Positions 22,495 through 35,335 of a stretch of 64,000 nucleotides of DNA are shown in pieces. Positions within the stretch are counted from its first letter, which is position 1, and each line of letters opens with the position of its first letter. Below the pieces are notes generated by a model that was not told where the DNA came from, did not search any database, and worked only from the letters and a program-made list of their open reading frames with translations. The stretch comes from Synchiropus splendidus (taxonomy: Eukaryota > Chordata > Actinopteri > Syngnathiformes > Callionymidae), in assembly GCF_027744825.2 (NCBI RefSeq), contig NC_071334.1, forward strand, positions 41,889,437-41,953,436, in the 5' to 3' direction. The position numbers and the translations under genes are program-made.

Positions 22495-22740
22495 CTGGTG
22501 GGAACTTAGAGGACCTAGCGAAGATGAGGATATCATCAATAAAAATGTCAAAAAGATTCAGAACATCTCTTAACAAGTAATCAAGGATTGGAGAGCAGCC
22601 TTGGGCGTTGGTGAGTCCAAATGCCATCACCGAATACTAAAAGTGACCAAGCGGGGTCTTAAAAGCTGTCTTCCTCTCATCATTATATGACAAAATTGTA
22701 AGTATTTCAGTCGTCTAGTTTGCACCAGCCTCTGTCAACA
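22495..22740 (-). mobile_element. Degenerate Ty3/gypsy reverse-transcriptase remnant
   Basis: The minus strand contains, in order and mostly in one frame, an ERKTAFKTPLGHF-like block, YSVMAFGLTNAQ, and FIDDILIF, the last corresponding to the catalytic YLDDILI-type motif of Ty3/gypsy RT. A stop and substitutions interrupt it and no LTR, gag, RNase H or integrase part is recognised nearby. It is an isolated old fragment of about 80 codons. Confidence 0.75.
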
Positions 22741-24499
22741 CAAAGAAAAAACACGGGCAGGAAGAAGAGAGGAATTTCAAAGTAAATCAGGATATGGTAA
22801 TTATGTCTGACTCCCGCTTTAGTGAGACTTTTACTTGAGCTACCTGCTTGAGCAGAAATAAACAATTAATATGTTTCTTTTAGATGGGTCAATGCACGTT
22901 TTGATCATGCCATTTTCCTACTTTTCTTTGTCTCTCTGTCTTGGTTGAAGCACTGAGTATCTAAATTTTCTCTACAGCTGAAAATAAACAAGGTCACGAT
23001 GGTTTACAGCAAGGGCGCCTGACTTTTTCAGCTCGCAAGCTACTTTTAAATGACCAAGTCTGTATTATCTACTGACATTAAATATGAGGAAAAAATATAT
23101 ATTTATTGGAGTATTATTTGTCATTCTTTCTCTCTAGCAGGCCTGAGACACAATACACAAAGCATCATTAGGTTGCTGAAAAATACTGAACATATCAGAC
23201 ATATAAAATCTAATTATATTTTTGGATAATGATAAAACAAAATAGGGATATGACATTCACATTTCTTCACATAACAAAAAAAAAAACAGGAGGTCTCATG
23301 TTCGCAGTTACATAACTGCATGAATCCATATTGTATACAATGGAAATCTGTACATTTTTTTCAATCTCTATAAGCAGTAGTGCCGTCTATGTCATAAGAA
23401 GGTCAGTCATTTCCGGGCTTAAAAATGCGCAAGGATACATGATGTCACTTCTGTGAAAACGGGGTCCAGTATCAAGACTGCAGAGAATGTGCATCATGCA
23501 GCCAATAAATTTTGTCATTTCAGCATGAAATTACACGCTTGTTGTTGTTGAAGTCCTTAAATGCACTGCTAATGACAATAAAGCTTTATTTCCGAAGCAC
23601 TTTTTAGAATTCCATTCACAAAGTGCTTGATGTCCTATTCTGCAGACTGTTGAATATCGGTTGTGTTACTTCAAAATCTACTGGTTTTATCAGATTATTT
23701 AGTGTCAACAACATGCCTCTTGGTGCAATGCTTAAATACACAGTATCAAATGATGAAATGAAAATGATCTTTTTCCATTCAGTGTTTTGGAGTCATCCAT
23801 CTCTGATCCTTCACCTTCAGACACTTCATTCAACCTTTGTTTATATGAACCTACTCTTCTTACACAAAAACCCTTGACAAATCCCTCATTATTGGCCAAT
23901 ATTGGGCCGCTACTTCCAACTCTCCAGCGCACAGCACCCCACTGTTTGGTGCCTCATTGACGTTACAAAGATCGTGGCGGTAGTTGATCCTCATATGAGA
24001 ACTTCATTTTTATGATAGCGCATGGAAATGACATTCTATTGATTCATTGTTTTTTTTTTTTTTTTTTAATATGTGGGATAAATAACCCAGTACTTCTTCT
24101 TTCTCATTAGGTGGTGGTTGAATGTATGTTTGTGTCCCTATAAGTCCTGCAGCTGCAGATATCACCCCACATAAATTAGATTTATTTTTCTTCTAGTCGA
24201 TCATATTGCAAAAAAAATACAGATCTGACACACAGACACCAAAATTCCACCCACCGATAACCTCAGCAATTTCACTCCTGGTGCGTGACCCAGAGCCGAC
24301 TCGACTCCCAGAGCACCTACAATTGAATTTGACGCTTTTTTTCTTGTTGTTGTCCGCAATTGTTTCTTTAATTATTTTTTCGTATTTTGCAATCACCTCG
24401 AGTCATTTGTTTAATTGAAACCTAGCAAGTTTTTTCCACACAGACAACTGAAAGGTCTCCGCGCCAGTCACAGATGACCATGTTCTAGTGGCCTTTTAA

Positions 24500-24760
24500 T
24501 TGAAATACACGAATCCGACAGCTTGTTTCTGCACTTGGTCTCAATGAACCATATCTGATTTGTCATTAAGTAATTATGAATGCTAATGCAAATAGAGCAC
24601 CTTTCAAACAGGGCGCTTGCGTGCTTGCTTGCGTGCTCCTCTATCTCTCCCCACAAGGAAATTAATTACTTGCTTCACGGTAAAGGAAGGCAGTCGGCGG
24701 CGGGACGGTCACTTTCCTCCTGCTCTCAATTGAGATATAAAAGAGGAGACGTTAATGATG
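24500..24760. promoter_or_regulatory. Candidate enhancer with POU octamer, homeodomain and TATA-like words
   Basis: TAATTATGAATGCTAATGC at 24571 leads into ATGCAAAT (24586-24593), a perfect POU octamer beside a TAATTA homeodomain core. About 150 bases further a TATAAAAG box (24736-24743) follows a TCTCAATTGAGA palindrome. The arrangement could be an enhancer, or a promoter of an unannotated transcript on the plus strand. No coding sequence follows within reach that I recognise. Confidence 0.3.
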
Positions 24761-27539
24761 TCTCAGAGATTCCACCGGGGACGGTGAAGGGACTACATTT
24801 TTTTTCCTGGTTGCTTTATTAAAGCGAGTACGAAGCAAAAGAGAGGAAAAAGAGAGTAGCTTAGAAGCCCCCCATAAAGCACGAGGCAGAGCATTTTGCA
24901 GCAATTACAGACAGATTGGGATTTGGATATTAGTACCCAGTGGTCCATTAGCTGGTAATTTGCTGGTCTTTTTTTCCACTCTCAGTTGAGGAGTACTCCT
25001 GCTCAGATCTCTTGCACTGTAATCCTGTAAATAATAGTGACGCCAAGGAGAATGGAAGGAGTTGCTCTCTCAGCAATGAGTGACACCCAAAGTAGTAGGG
25101 TAGCTGAATGTCGGGATCACGATAAAGGGCTTCATGCACTTGGGTCAACGTCGAGAAACTTTCTAAGGCAGTTTTCTGAGTTGCCATCAAATCTTGTCCC
25201 ACTTTCAACTGGATCCTGATAAAGGGTAGTCAATGTGACCTCTACCAAGTTTAAACCACCTGTTCATTGTAAGTGGCATCTGAAATTATATGGGTCCACT
25301 GTGGTGAGCTTCTGTTGTAGAGATCAGTTTAAATTATGGACAGAAGAGAATGTCATCTGGACTCCGACTCTGCCCATCTTCTGCCTACACCTACTCTGTT
25401 GTGATTGGTAAGTCATGTTGCTGTGTGCTAATGCTCACCCTGTGCCACAGTGAAAAAACGGAATAATTCCTTCGTCCAGATACACAGCCGTTTAGATGGC
25501 TGCACTTCTACTGCGCTATAAGAGATCTATGCTGCAGAAATTGGAGATTTGTTTGACTAAAGTGATTTCGAGGTGCAATGTATTATATGCACAAAGTGGT
25601 ATGAATATTTCCAGTCTGCAAGACCGGCAAGTAAATGGCTGAAGCCTTCCACTTCTCTAATTGTCTTTTGTATTTGTCAAAACGTATAGTTAATGACGTG
25701 TTAAATGTGAATAAAAGAAGTAGAAAATTGTTCAAGTTGCTGAGAGCTTTCTCATGTTCTCAGGCCTCGGCCTGGGTGGAATCATCATGTGGCCACTCCT
25801 TTCTTTCCTGTCTCCTGCCAGTAAGATGGGTAGGAAAAAGTTGCTCCATCACAGCAGCAGTGGAGCAGCTTTGTTCACATAGGCTGACGGACTTTGAAGA
25901 TCACTCGGGTCCACTCGGGTGATCACAAAGTGTCTGCTACTGACTTGAGCGTCACCAAAGTGTCTCCAATCAAACTTTGACCACCCATGTTCTCCTTGTT
26001 TAGGGGTCTCATTAGGTGTCAGAAATGATAAGAACTCTTCTTCTTTCTCCTCCTCGATCCCTCAGATCAAGTTGATGATGGTTGCAAAGGTCACCCCCTG
26101 CACAAAGAAGGTGACAAGCAAAATTTGAGCAATTGCAGATCAATATCACTATTACCTAAATTCGCCCAAATTCTAGAAAAAGTACAAAGAGTAGATGCAT
26201 AGATTAGATTGGACTACTCTAGAGAAGAGACGACAAAGATCTAAATTAACTGAACATTATCAACACACAAAGGTCTAAAACAAAGAAGAGTAAGAAGACT
26301 TCTTCACTCTGCATGTGTCATGTAAATGGTATCCAGTGTATCAATAAAGAAGCTAAGTGGTATAATAGTCATAAAATAGCCATGTAACAGGTAAAGTAAC
26401 ATGTTTATAATGTGTGTAATCAATCAGAGCATTGAAATAAACATTCATTCATGATCTTTTGGTGGGTGTGAGGAAACTTAAGCAGCTGAACCTTGCTAGC
26501 GCTGTGCATTATAGCGCACAGCGGGAGAATGCTGCCTCTTGGTAAAGTCAATTCCCCTGTTTTGTAGCCATCTGAACTCATTACAACAACTGAATATACA
26601 TTTTTTTTTAAAAAGAAAGGAGATCAAACAAATGTGACTCAAGATTTTACATGCCGGCAAATGTAAACCATTGGAGCTACACTCAGGAGAAATATAAAGA
26701 CTATATTATGCTTAAAAGAAAGGATGACATCTGACTCCAAGTTCATTTATTTTACAGAGAGAATTCAAAAATACTCAGACTTTCAGAATTAAAGGAAATT
26801 ACAAAATTAATTTACCATTATGGACTTATCAGTACCGTAAATTCACTAATAACCCATCATTTTCACACCAAGTTGACGTTTCCATGAGAGTGGAGGTGTT
26901 AGTTATTTCATGATTCTTTAGTGTGTATTTTTTTTCTAAAATGTGATTCACCTCACCATGTAGCTGAATTGGAAACACTTATTTGTTTTCATATAAAGAC
27001 AGAATACACAAAGATATTGTGGGAATGGGTTGCTCACCGTGAAGAATGGGGCAGTAGTTTGCGTCTCCATAAACACTGTTGTGAGCCTCAGCTAGTCTAT
27101 AGAGAGGGGACACTGGGATATGCAAGCCCTGGGTAACATTAATCACGATCCTCCGCCATCGATCGCCATGATAATGGTTCCGCTTATCACTTCACTGGTC
27201 TTTTAACCAGGCAAAAGACAGATACACTCTGGGATACAGCTTCATCTTCCATGTGTTCCAAACATTGACTGTATGCACGTCAGACGCATGCCGTGATTTA
27301 TATGTGACAGAGGGAATATCAGAAATGATGTGATCAAAAGCATTTCATGTTTGCAGGTAATGGATATGCTATATTTAAAGCAGACTATCAGCATTGGTGT
27401 GAAAAGCATCCATCCATCTTCCCTTGTCTTCTCTCCTCTTGTGTCTAATCTCTGCGTTTTCATCTCTCTCCACGCAAGGAAGAAGGTTAGCCGAAATCTC
27501 CACTGATCAATTAGAACTGGGACATGCCCTTCAGAAGGC

Positions 27540-27765
27540 AGCGTGGGGAGGAGTTGGGGAGGTGATGAGATGAGAGGGCCAAACACAGGAGTTGTGATGA
27601 GCAGAGGAGCGGATGGAGAAAGTTGCATTTGCATATCGGCACACAACCCCACAGCGGTATACAGAGTAGCCAATCTCGCTAATAAGTCGGCGGCTACTGG
27701 TTTCCTAGCCCCTAATAGGCCGTCTCCACGGGACCAGAGGCATCCACACTATTAGTATCTGTCAA
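27540..27765. promoter_or_regulatory. Candidate conserved noncoding element with octamer
   Basis: A stretch of balanced composition contains GCATTTGCATATC with the octamer ATTTGCAT (27627-27634), an AACCCCACAG RUNX-like word and GCTAATAAG plus CCTAATAGG words. It has no repeat signature. It overlaps spurious frames on both strands, as conserved noncoding elements often do. Conservation is untested. Confidence 0.25.
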
Positions 27766-29094
27766 TCTGGCTAGAGCAGTGAAACTCTGGGGACCTGCGG
27801 GATCAGTGGTCCTCTGTGGTGACTTGGCTGCCGTCCGGGAGCACTAGTGGGATGACGCTCTGATAGGTGGGACCCTGATTCACGAGGATTTGTGGTCCAG
27901 TACACAGTTGCCCGGGAGAGAAGTGATGCTGGCAGCGATGTGAAATACAAGCAGAGAAATCCTTAATTAACCAGGGATTTGCGATAACAGCAAACTCTGA
28001 GCAAATCTGCTGCAGATCATGCAGGATTCTGATCACATACACTTGAATGACGTAACAGCAGAGGCTGTGATTGTGGTGGACAACAAGAACGTTTAGAGCT
28101 TTACTGTATAGGGCAGTGATAAGTGGACCTCTGACAGTTTTGAGTTGATATGAATTCCACATAGAGTGTATTTTTGAGCTCTCATTTTCACAATACTTGA
28201 CTTCTGCTGGTATTTTACCTTTGGTTTTCATTTTTGTGTTCAAATCAAAACTAGGAAAAAAATCAAGATAATAAATAGTATCTAACAAAATATCCCTAAT
28301 GAATGAGGACATTGTTTGTGTCACATGAATGATGTCATATTAAAAGGTGGATGACAATCAGAGGGATGTTACTGAATGTAAACATGTAAAACTAATAAAC
28401 ATAAAATGCAACAAACAAAAGCTCTCCTTTGTAAATGGTGCTCGATCTGGATTAGGAACCGCTGCTCCCACCCGCCCCCAGTGCACCTGTAATGAGGTGT
28501 GGGCTAACTATTGACTGAGGTAGGAGAAATGATTCTTTCTCCTCCCCTCGCTCCCTGACACTCCCCACGGCCAGGCCATTCATCAGAGGCATGATAAGGC
28601 ATGTTGGTTGCATGTATATTGATTTGTCCTGATTGTACGAGAGCAGCAAGGCAAAGATGATCCAGAGATGAGGAGAGGCCATCGGGAGCCTCCTGGGGCT
28701 CCTCCTGCAGAGCGGCCTCTCTACTTCATGCATTGTCAGGGCTCTAGAACATTCCTCAAGAGTTGCTAGAGAGAAATTGAAGGATGGTCACTTTGTGTAT
28801 TTAAACTGTTGAGCTCTGTAGATCAGATTCGGTGTTTAAGGTATTTACAGTGAACCTCTCCACCATCCCACTTCCTAAATTGCAGAGTCCCAAATAGCAA
28901 AATCCAATTGATGAGTCATAATTTCGCTGACATATCCATCCAGAGAGACAAGTCAAGTCATTTTTCCAGTGCCAAGCCCTCTCTATTGCCTTCACCATAT
29001 TAAACGTATTGATCGAAGCGAATGTACATTCAGTTAGCTATTTCTCTACATCCAGCCAACCCATCCTCACTCCCATAGTGTCATGTTGGGAAAG

Positions 29095-29260
29095 TTGCCT
29101 TTAGTGTCCATTCCTGATGAAAATGGCAGCCGTCAGTGTCGTATGTTGACACATTGGCAGTGCGACTTTTTGGCTGTGAGAGGAAACCAGAGAACCCGGA
29201 GAAGCCCACATTACCCAGACACGGGGAAAACAACATCGCATATCTTTAAAATTCATTATT
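29095..29260 (-). mobile_element. L2-like LINE 3' region fragment
   Basis: The plus strand shows GTGAGAGGAAACCAGAGAAC, CCGGAGAAGCCCAC and CAGACACGGGGAAAAC. These are diverged forms of a segment very abundant in fish LINE 3' regions, where bread-and-butter copies read GGAGGAAACC, GGAGAACCCGGAGAAAACCC and ACACGGGGAGAAC. I assign it to the L2/CR1 group from memory. It is short and lacks a recognisable end. Confidence 0.4.
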
Positions 29261-31694
29261 TGCCGCTCATTCACAGATGCAAGGAAATATCCTGCAGACA
29301 TGCCGTCTGGCTGTGATTTTGATTGCATTATCACAACATCAATTTTTGGCCGTTTCAGTGCGAAAAGTCTGGTCAAAAGATTTTGTCAGTCGAATTTTCG
29401 GTGGATCCCCAGTGTTTGCACATAGTTTAGTGTTTTCCTGTGGAAGAAAACGTCAAATCATTTACCACAGGAAATCTCAGGTACAAAAGTGTGCATTTCT
29501 GCTTTGTTGTGTAAGTACCGTTCATTGAAAGAAGAGACGAGACTGAGTGGATGAGTGATTGACTACCATCAATCACTCACGGTGTCTCAAGGTGACCAAG
29601 TTCAGGCCAGTCCTTGAACCAAATGATCCTTCGATAATGACATTGTGCTGTCAGGTTGTACAGTATAACCTGATGGGACTGACTGTCCATAGTTGATTAT
29701 CAATCATTTATTTATTCATTATCAATCTATTTTTACAATTTATTATTGATATCATTTGTCATTATCCATATATTATCTATTTACTTATCTTTCCTTACAT
29801 TTAATTTATTTCGTCATGATATTTATTTATATATTATGGGTATTTATTTGTTTGTCTTGTGTTGAATGAAAGCTAGGGACTGTTTTTTTTTGTTTTTGTT
29901 TTTTTTTGCTGATGCTTTGAGGACGTTTTTTCATGTTTGTTGTGTATCTTTAAGCGTCTTTGTTGTCATTGGCTGCTGTGACATGTTGAGTTTCCCGTCT
30001 CTAGGCCTAATATGCTGTGCGGATTAGAATTGTTTCTGTACATTTGTGTCTCTGCAAACCCAGCATGCAGCAAACTCTGTGCAAATCCTCCACTCTTTCT
30101 TTTTTGCAAATCAATTCCTAAGTGGCCGGTGTTTGACTTCCATTCATTCCGTTCGACTCATTGTTGCTCTCTTGAGGCTGCGCTCGCCCCTGATGAAACC
30201 TACTATAGCTCTTTCAACAGAAGAATCTGACCTGGGAATTTTTAAAACAAACTGAACCACAGCACTTAAAAGGTATGACAGCTTCCCTCTTGTCCTTTAA
30301 ATGTGCATTTGTAGTTGCTGTGGCAACTATACCAAGAGTTGGGTCACTTCCACTCTGCCTAATGAGTTTGCTGGCAGTGTCACTCTGTGTCTAATGACAT
30401 CATTGACACTGATGCTACATATTGTGTTACGAACGTCTGGCAATCGCTCAGCAGCTGATATCCTGTCTTTGCCATTGGGGGCATATCGTTTGGCACTGCT
30501 GACTGACGTCTTTTGGCATAACACTTGGACGCCCGCTGCTAGTGTGGCACAGTGTGCAGGACACATCAATTTGTTCCCTGATATTGTGAGAGGCGATTTC
30601 TCTGGCACTGGTCCAGAACTCGCTGTTATCGGGTTTCTGAAAGGGAAAAGCAGGAAGGTAAACGGTTGAAAGATCAGTCTCACCATCTGGACTTGTTCTC
30701 TGAATTAAAACCCAACCTGTGCAGAGGCAAGAGGAAAAAAAGCTGAAGCTGCAACAATGCTTCTAATCTCATCTCCCAGTGTGTTTTTTCTTTTTTTTTT
30801 TTTTTAAGAAGGGGGTGAGGAGCAAGGCGCTTTAATAATTACAGGGGTAGAAAGCTCAAACAGATGAAACAATACCCCCTCCTTTTTTCCCCTCTCTATC
30901 ATCTGTAATGACTTGAGCGCTGATGGAGAGAGCTCTTTGAGGATGACATTCAAATGCTGACATTTGAATTATGTCTGTTTATCAGAGGGAGAGTGGCCCG
31001 CCTGCTTTTGTTGTGCCTCCTTCTGCGAGCAGCCATCTCAGGTACTCAAGCTGCCGGCTTCATTTTAATCACACACACACATAGCTACACACATATAAAT
31101 GCATAATGGCTCATCGCAATCCTAAAGAGGTAATTTCAGAAGGTTTTATAAAAGTACAGCAGAGTGTAGAGACGGTGTTAAAAAAAAAAAAAACTTTAAT
31201 GGGTTTTATTTCAAGCATTTACTGCTGAAGAGCCATCAAATTGTAACAACCAACATAAAATCACTCATTGTTACTAATCCTCCTGACTGTGCTGCCAGTT
31301 TATCTTCATGGCTTATTTCGTGGCGAGGATAAGCACGGACACCGCTTGGTGGCAAAATTCCATCACGATCCATGTTAACCTTCAAGAGGCATCTTGCACT
31401 TAAAGGGAGATAACACAAAATTTGCATGCAGAAGATTTATTGTCTATCAGTAAATGACTTGCAATGTAAAACAAAGGCCGGTGCGTAGTGGTGTGGTGGC
31501 CTGTCAGAAGTTGGAGTATGAAAAATCGAGACGATCCATCACAATGGTTTATGAAAAATGATTGAATTCACCCCAATGAATTGTATTCGCAAGACAGGTG
31601 TGGACGCAACAAAGACATTCAGGAGTCAGCAGAGAGAAAAATGTGACACACATACTACACATAGGTGGATCAGGTGCCTTTATGTCGGCGGTGT
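29261..31694. other. Host DNA without recognisable gene
   Basis: Contains a very AT-rich interval at about 29695-29870 with imperfect ATTT/ATTTATT words. Overlapping plus and minus frames of about 120 codons occur at 30301-30686; neither resembles a known protein. A homeodomain-poor but compositionally distinct stretch at 30880-31060 could be regulatory. No gene is supported. Confidence 0.45.
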
Positions 31695-31863
31695 CAGGGC
31701 CTCGGTAGGAGCAGGTTTTTGTTCCAATCTATCAGACTACACTGCTGATTTTCAGTCAGGTTGATTCAGCTGACACCTGATTGGTTATTAATGTGTGCAT
31801 GTTTGGTTGGAACAAAAACAAACACCAACTGCAGCCCTTTTGTGGAGCAGTTTCAGACCCCTG
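31695..31863. mobile_element. Fold-back hAT-like MITE
   Basis: Inverted halves: GCAGGTTTTTGTTCCAA at about 31711 and TTGGAACAAAAAC at about 31808, with outer ends CAGGGCC (31695) and CAGACCCCTG (ending 31863). CAGGG/CCCTG ends are typical of hAT elements. A repeat of this type, with the phrase for an aromatic 'GCAGGTTTTTGTTCCAA' half, is widespread in vertebrates as I recall. The left end seems shortened, and no 8-bp target duplication is visible. Confidence 0.55.
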
Positions 31864-34384
31864 CTTTTTGTCTATCCCTTAATTTCATACATTTCGAAAA
31901 TGGGTGGAGACACTAAGTATGTGACATTGTACACCCATGATTTGTATAGGAAGGAGAAAAAACATCAACATTCTTTTGTGAACATGAAAGTGAGGCACAC
32001 CGGCAGACATCGTAGCCGCAGGGAAATCTGTGATGCACATGGAGCTTTTACTGTGGTTTAACTGACTTGACTTGTTTTTACAATTAAGCAACAATGAATG
32101 TTGTTGGTCAGGGAAACAAAGTCATGAGAAAACAAGAGGACACATATCAGTTGGATCCATGGATGTAGTTTTAAAGATACCCAGGTCTTGTGTGTGTTGT
32201 GGAAGACGATCATCACTGTGATAATATTTCTTGAAAACATATCTGAAGTCAGTTAACAATACATTTATGTACCCCTAAAACACACTGGTGAAAACCTACC
32301 CGTCCTGTGCACCAAATAATGGATAACAAATCATGTTCTTGTGCGTTTGCATACAAATGATGTGTGAGCTTTTTTGCAGACACCGATAGCGTGGCCTCAT
32401 CATTCACTACGGGCCCCCCACCCCCATCTGGTGGACGAGCAGGATGATCACCATATTGGCAGTGAAAATAATACAGATTGCAAATGTGAAATGGGAGACC
32501 AAGTGGAAAATGAGATGATTGCTAAAGTATGTTCCACAAGATAAAGTGAAACGGCATTTGTCTCACTGAGCACAGGAGCCACTTCATAGAAAGGCTCCAC
32601 TGTATTCACCCGGATGTTGCTAAGGATCAAATTTTGTCAGGAGTCATTTGGCAGCTGTTTTAATCTGAATCTTTGTTGGATATTTTCACATTATGTATTG
32701 TCCATTAAGTAGTCGACTGTACACTACAGAAAGGTAAAACTAATCACCCTGCTGAAATGTTCCTGACCCACGCTCAAGTCATAGCTAGAGAAATGTTGTT
32801 CTTTGCTGGTCAGGATGTTAGGCTCTTCTAAAAAAAGGTCGGAGGTAAAATCACATTCCTACCTCAAAGTTGAAGAGTAAATAAGAGTGATCGAATACTG
32901 AGCATTTCTCGATTGGGTGAGCACCTTCCCAACAAACCCTCTTCAACTCCTTTCCTATATCAGCACTCAAAAAGGCAGAGATGGTCCAAACTGCTTGTAC
33001 AGGAGCAAGATTCTATTGAAAGCCAAATGTGTCAACATGCAACACTGATGCTTGACTAGGAACTTAAAAGTTCGTACAAAATTGTATCCTTCCATCTGAA
33101 ACAATTTCTTTGTAGTCCCACACGTAAGATCATGAGTGTGCTTCACAAACAAATCATCACTAATACATTAGGGTCAAGCTAGGCTCCGGCCAATGTCCGG
33201 GTGCACACCAAGGCTGTTGAAAACCCACAACAGCTTCATTGTACGGAGGAATTCCGGCTTGAGTGTGCACACTTCGGGCAGAAGCTGTTGTTTTCATTGA
33301 TGGCACCTCCCAAGACAGCCCGTGTGCTGTCTGTGCTCTTCGCCCTGGAATTCTCAGAGAGCTTGGACAATGATTTTGTGAATGAAACTATGCATGTCCC
33401 CGCTGTCTTTGTGATGTTAATGACTAGCAGCAGGAACAATGGGGGGAGGATGGTGGGCGACGCTTGTGGGAAATGGAGAAGATGTTTGTCTGTTGATGTC
33501 TGGCAGAGGGTTAGGGTTAGTTGGAAGCTCAGATACCAACCGTCTACCAAATATGAGAGAAGAAATAAGTCTACAGAGATGAATATGATGATATAGACGT
33601 TGTAAAAAAAACAGCATATTATTATTATTTTTTATTTTTTCTGTGACATAGAAGCAGTGCCATTGCTACAACACAGGTAAAATGGTTAGTAACAGACTCT
33701 GGGCTTTATCCTTCACCACATCCTGTGTGTGTATTATGTTGGCACGTTTGAATGTTAAGACATAAGAAGTGATTTTAATCAAATTAAAAATACAAATTTT
33801 GCAGAACTTGTATATGTGCTGTATGTGTGCACACAGATTTAGCAGAATTAGTTATTGAACATTTTGTTTCACTATGACGTAGAACCGTGAATAAACCACC
33901 TGCAGTTATTGTTAAAATAAATGTATTAGATTCACTATTTAAACTCATGAGATACAGCAGTTGATGCATCGACACTCATTCATTCAGTATGAAAATGTTG
34001 CTAGTTACAATGACCTGGAAATTATATAAATAGTGTAGCCCTGAAGCGGCACAGCGTATGGTGTAACGTTTATTTAAAAATGTTACATTTAACCTTTTGA
34101 CTATTTTCTAAATGTTAAATTATTGAATGCATTGGACATCTGCATGAATTGTTCTGATCTTGTGTCTCTAGAGTGAGTGAATAGAATTGTATCAATCAAG
34201 AGAATCCAGCCAAAATTTAATTTTACATCTGTTTTATTGAGTATTGAAAATGCCCATGTATTACTATTTTGTATGTATTACTATTTGTTATACTTCATTT
34301 TCTGTCATAAAATAGTTTTTCATTTAATTGAATTTTTTGTTCTCCTATCTGCTTTCCTGAAGAATCTACAGCAGTTGGAAAGAT
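31864..34384. other. Host DNA without recognisable gene
   Basis: AT-rich unique sequence. The 131-codon plus frame at 33201-33596 overlaps a 104-codon minus frame and matches nothing I recognise. No RNA gene or repeat family is apparent. Confidence 0.5.
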
Positions 34385-34560
34385 GCTTCTCAATAGCCAT
34401 TGAAATTGGCTGAGGTGGTTTGGTTTGGTGGGTTTCCAGCCTCCTTGGTCAGGTGCTTGGGACAATCCCACGGATGGGAAACCCCAGGCTGGAGACGGAA
34501 TGCGCTGAAAAGAATGATATGTAACTTGTAGCCTGGAGACATCTGTGTTTTATCAGAACA
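34385..34560 (+). mobile_element. Possible old Rex3 3' scrap
   Basis: CATTGAAATTGGCTGAGGTGG followed by GCCTCC, GGTCAGGTGCTTGGG, a CCCACGGATGGGAAACCCCAG block and GCTGGAGAC matches, with gaps, the segment around 52490-52620 of the Rex3 copy (CATCGAGACGAACCAGCTG..., GAGGTGTTCCGGG, GGAGGAGACCCCGG, GCTGGAGAG). It is heavily decayed and the alignment was made by eye. Confidence 0.45.
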
Positions 34561-35194
34561 AAGATGTCTGGGGAAAGTTGTTCGTGAGAAACTTGACAAA
34601 CACTGCTGAGAGCCGAAACGGTGCAGGGAGCCTCTGCCATGAAACATTTACTGCAAGTTACACTTTTATAAGATAGGACCAAGCTCCACTAAATACATTT
34701 TGAAAAACGCTTTTGAATGAAACATGTATTCTAATGCTACAATTCTATGCCACCCATGCAACACACAACATTAAAATATAATTACACCTCATACACCTGC
34801 TTGACAGTCATTTTTGTTGCCAATTGTTACAAGATGATTGATCTTTTTCCCTTTACTATCCTGTATTTTACTATGTATATGCATGCAGTAATGAGAAAAA
34901 CTGACAGAATAGATCTCATATATTTTTCTAAACATTTTATTTCTAATTTGATATTGGCCCTTTTGGGTATAGACTAGGACAGTCAAGTCTCAAACGTGGC
35001 CCAGAGGTGAGTTTCATCACACGTTTAGCTAGGATTTATATCACTTTCAAATCCTCACTGTGTTTATGTGAGTTGGTGTGTGCACGTGTGTGCTCATGTC
35101 CTGAGAGCAGGTAGCAGTGGAGGCTAATCCCTCACAGTGGGTCAACCACTCAAGGAAGTCAGCCATTATCGGCTTTAGCTCCATTCTCCGATGT

Positions 35195-35335
35195 CCCCGT
35201 CGTGTGTTAATGGGCTAATTTGTAGCGATGCAGAGCAAAGGATACAATCAATGATATGGTTTTATTAGCCACAGGAATCAGATAACAACTTTCTCCTGGC
35301 TGCTAATTAGAAACAGGAGTCAGGCGGTGGGAGGA
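35195..35335. promoter_or_regulatory. Candidate conserved noncoding element
   Basis: Contains GGGCTAATTTG, GAGCAAAGGATACAATCAAT, TTTTATTAGCC and TGCTAATTAGAAAC: TAAT cores of homeodomain type, a GCAAAGG TCF/SOX-like word and an AATCAAT PBX-like word within about 120 bases. No repeat or coding signature is present. Conservation is untested. Confidence 0.28.

Larger units (their letters stand above)
22741..29090. other. Host DNA without recognisable gene
   Basis: Long AT-rich stretch with poly(T) runs (for example 24050-24067) and two candidate regulatory islands listed separately. The 173-codon minus frame at 27803-28324 and the 143-codon frame at 27242-27673 match no family I know and lack splice context. 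No gene is supported. Confidence 0.5.

Noticed and set aside
27803..28324. 173-codon minus frame
   Set aside because: No recognisable domain, no promoter or splice chain, and AT-rich composition; most likely a chance frame.
30301..30686. 122-codon plus and 119-codon minus frames
   Set aside because: They overlap each other, have no family resemblance and no splice context; chance open frames.
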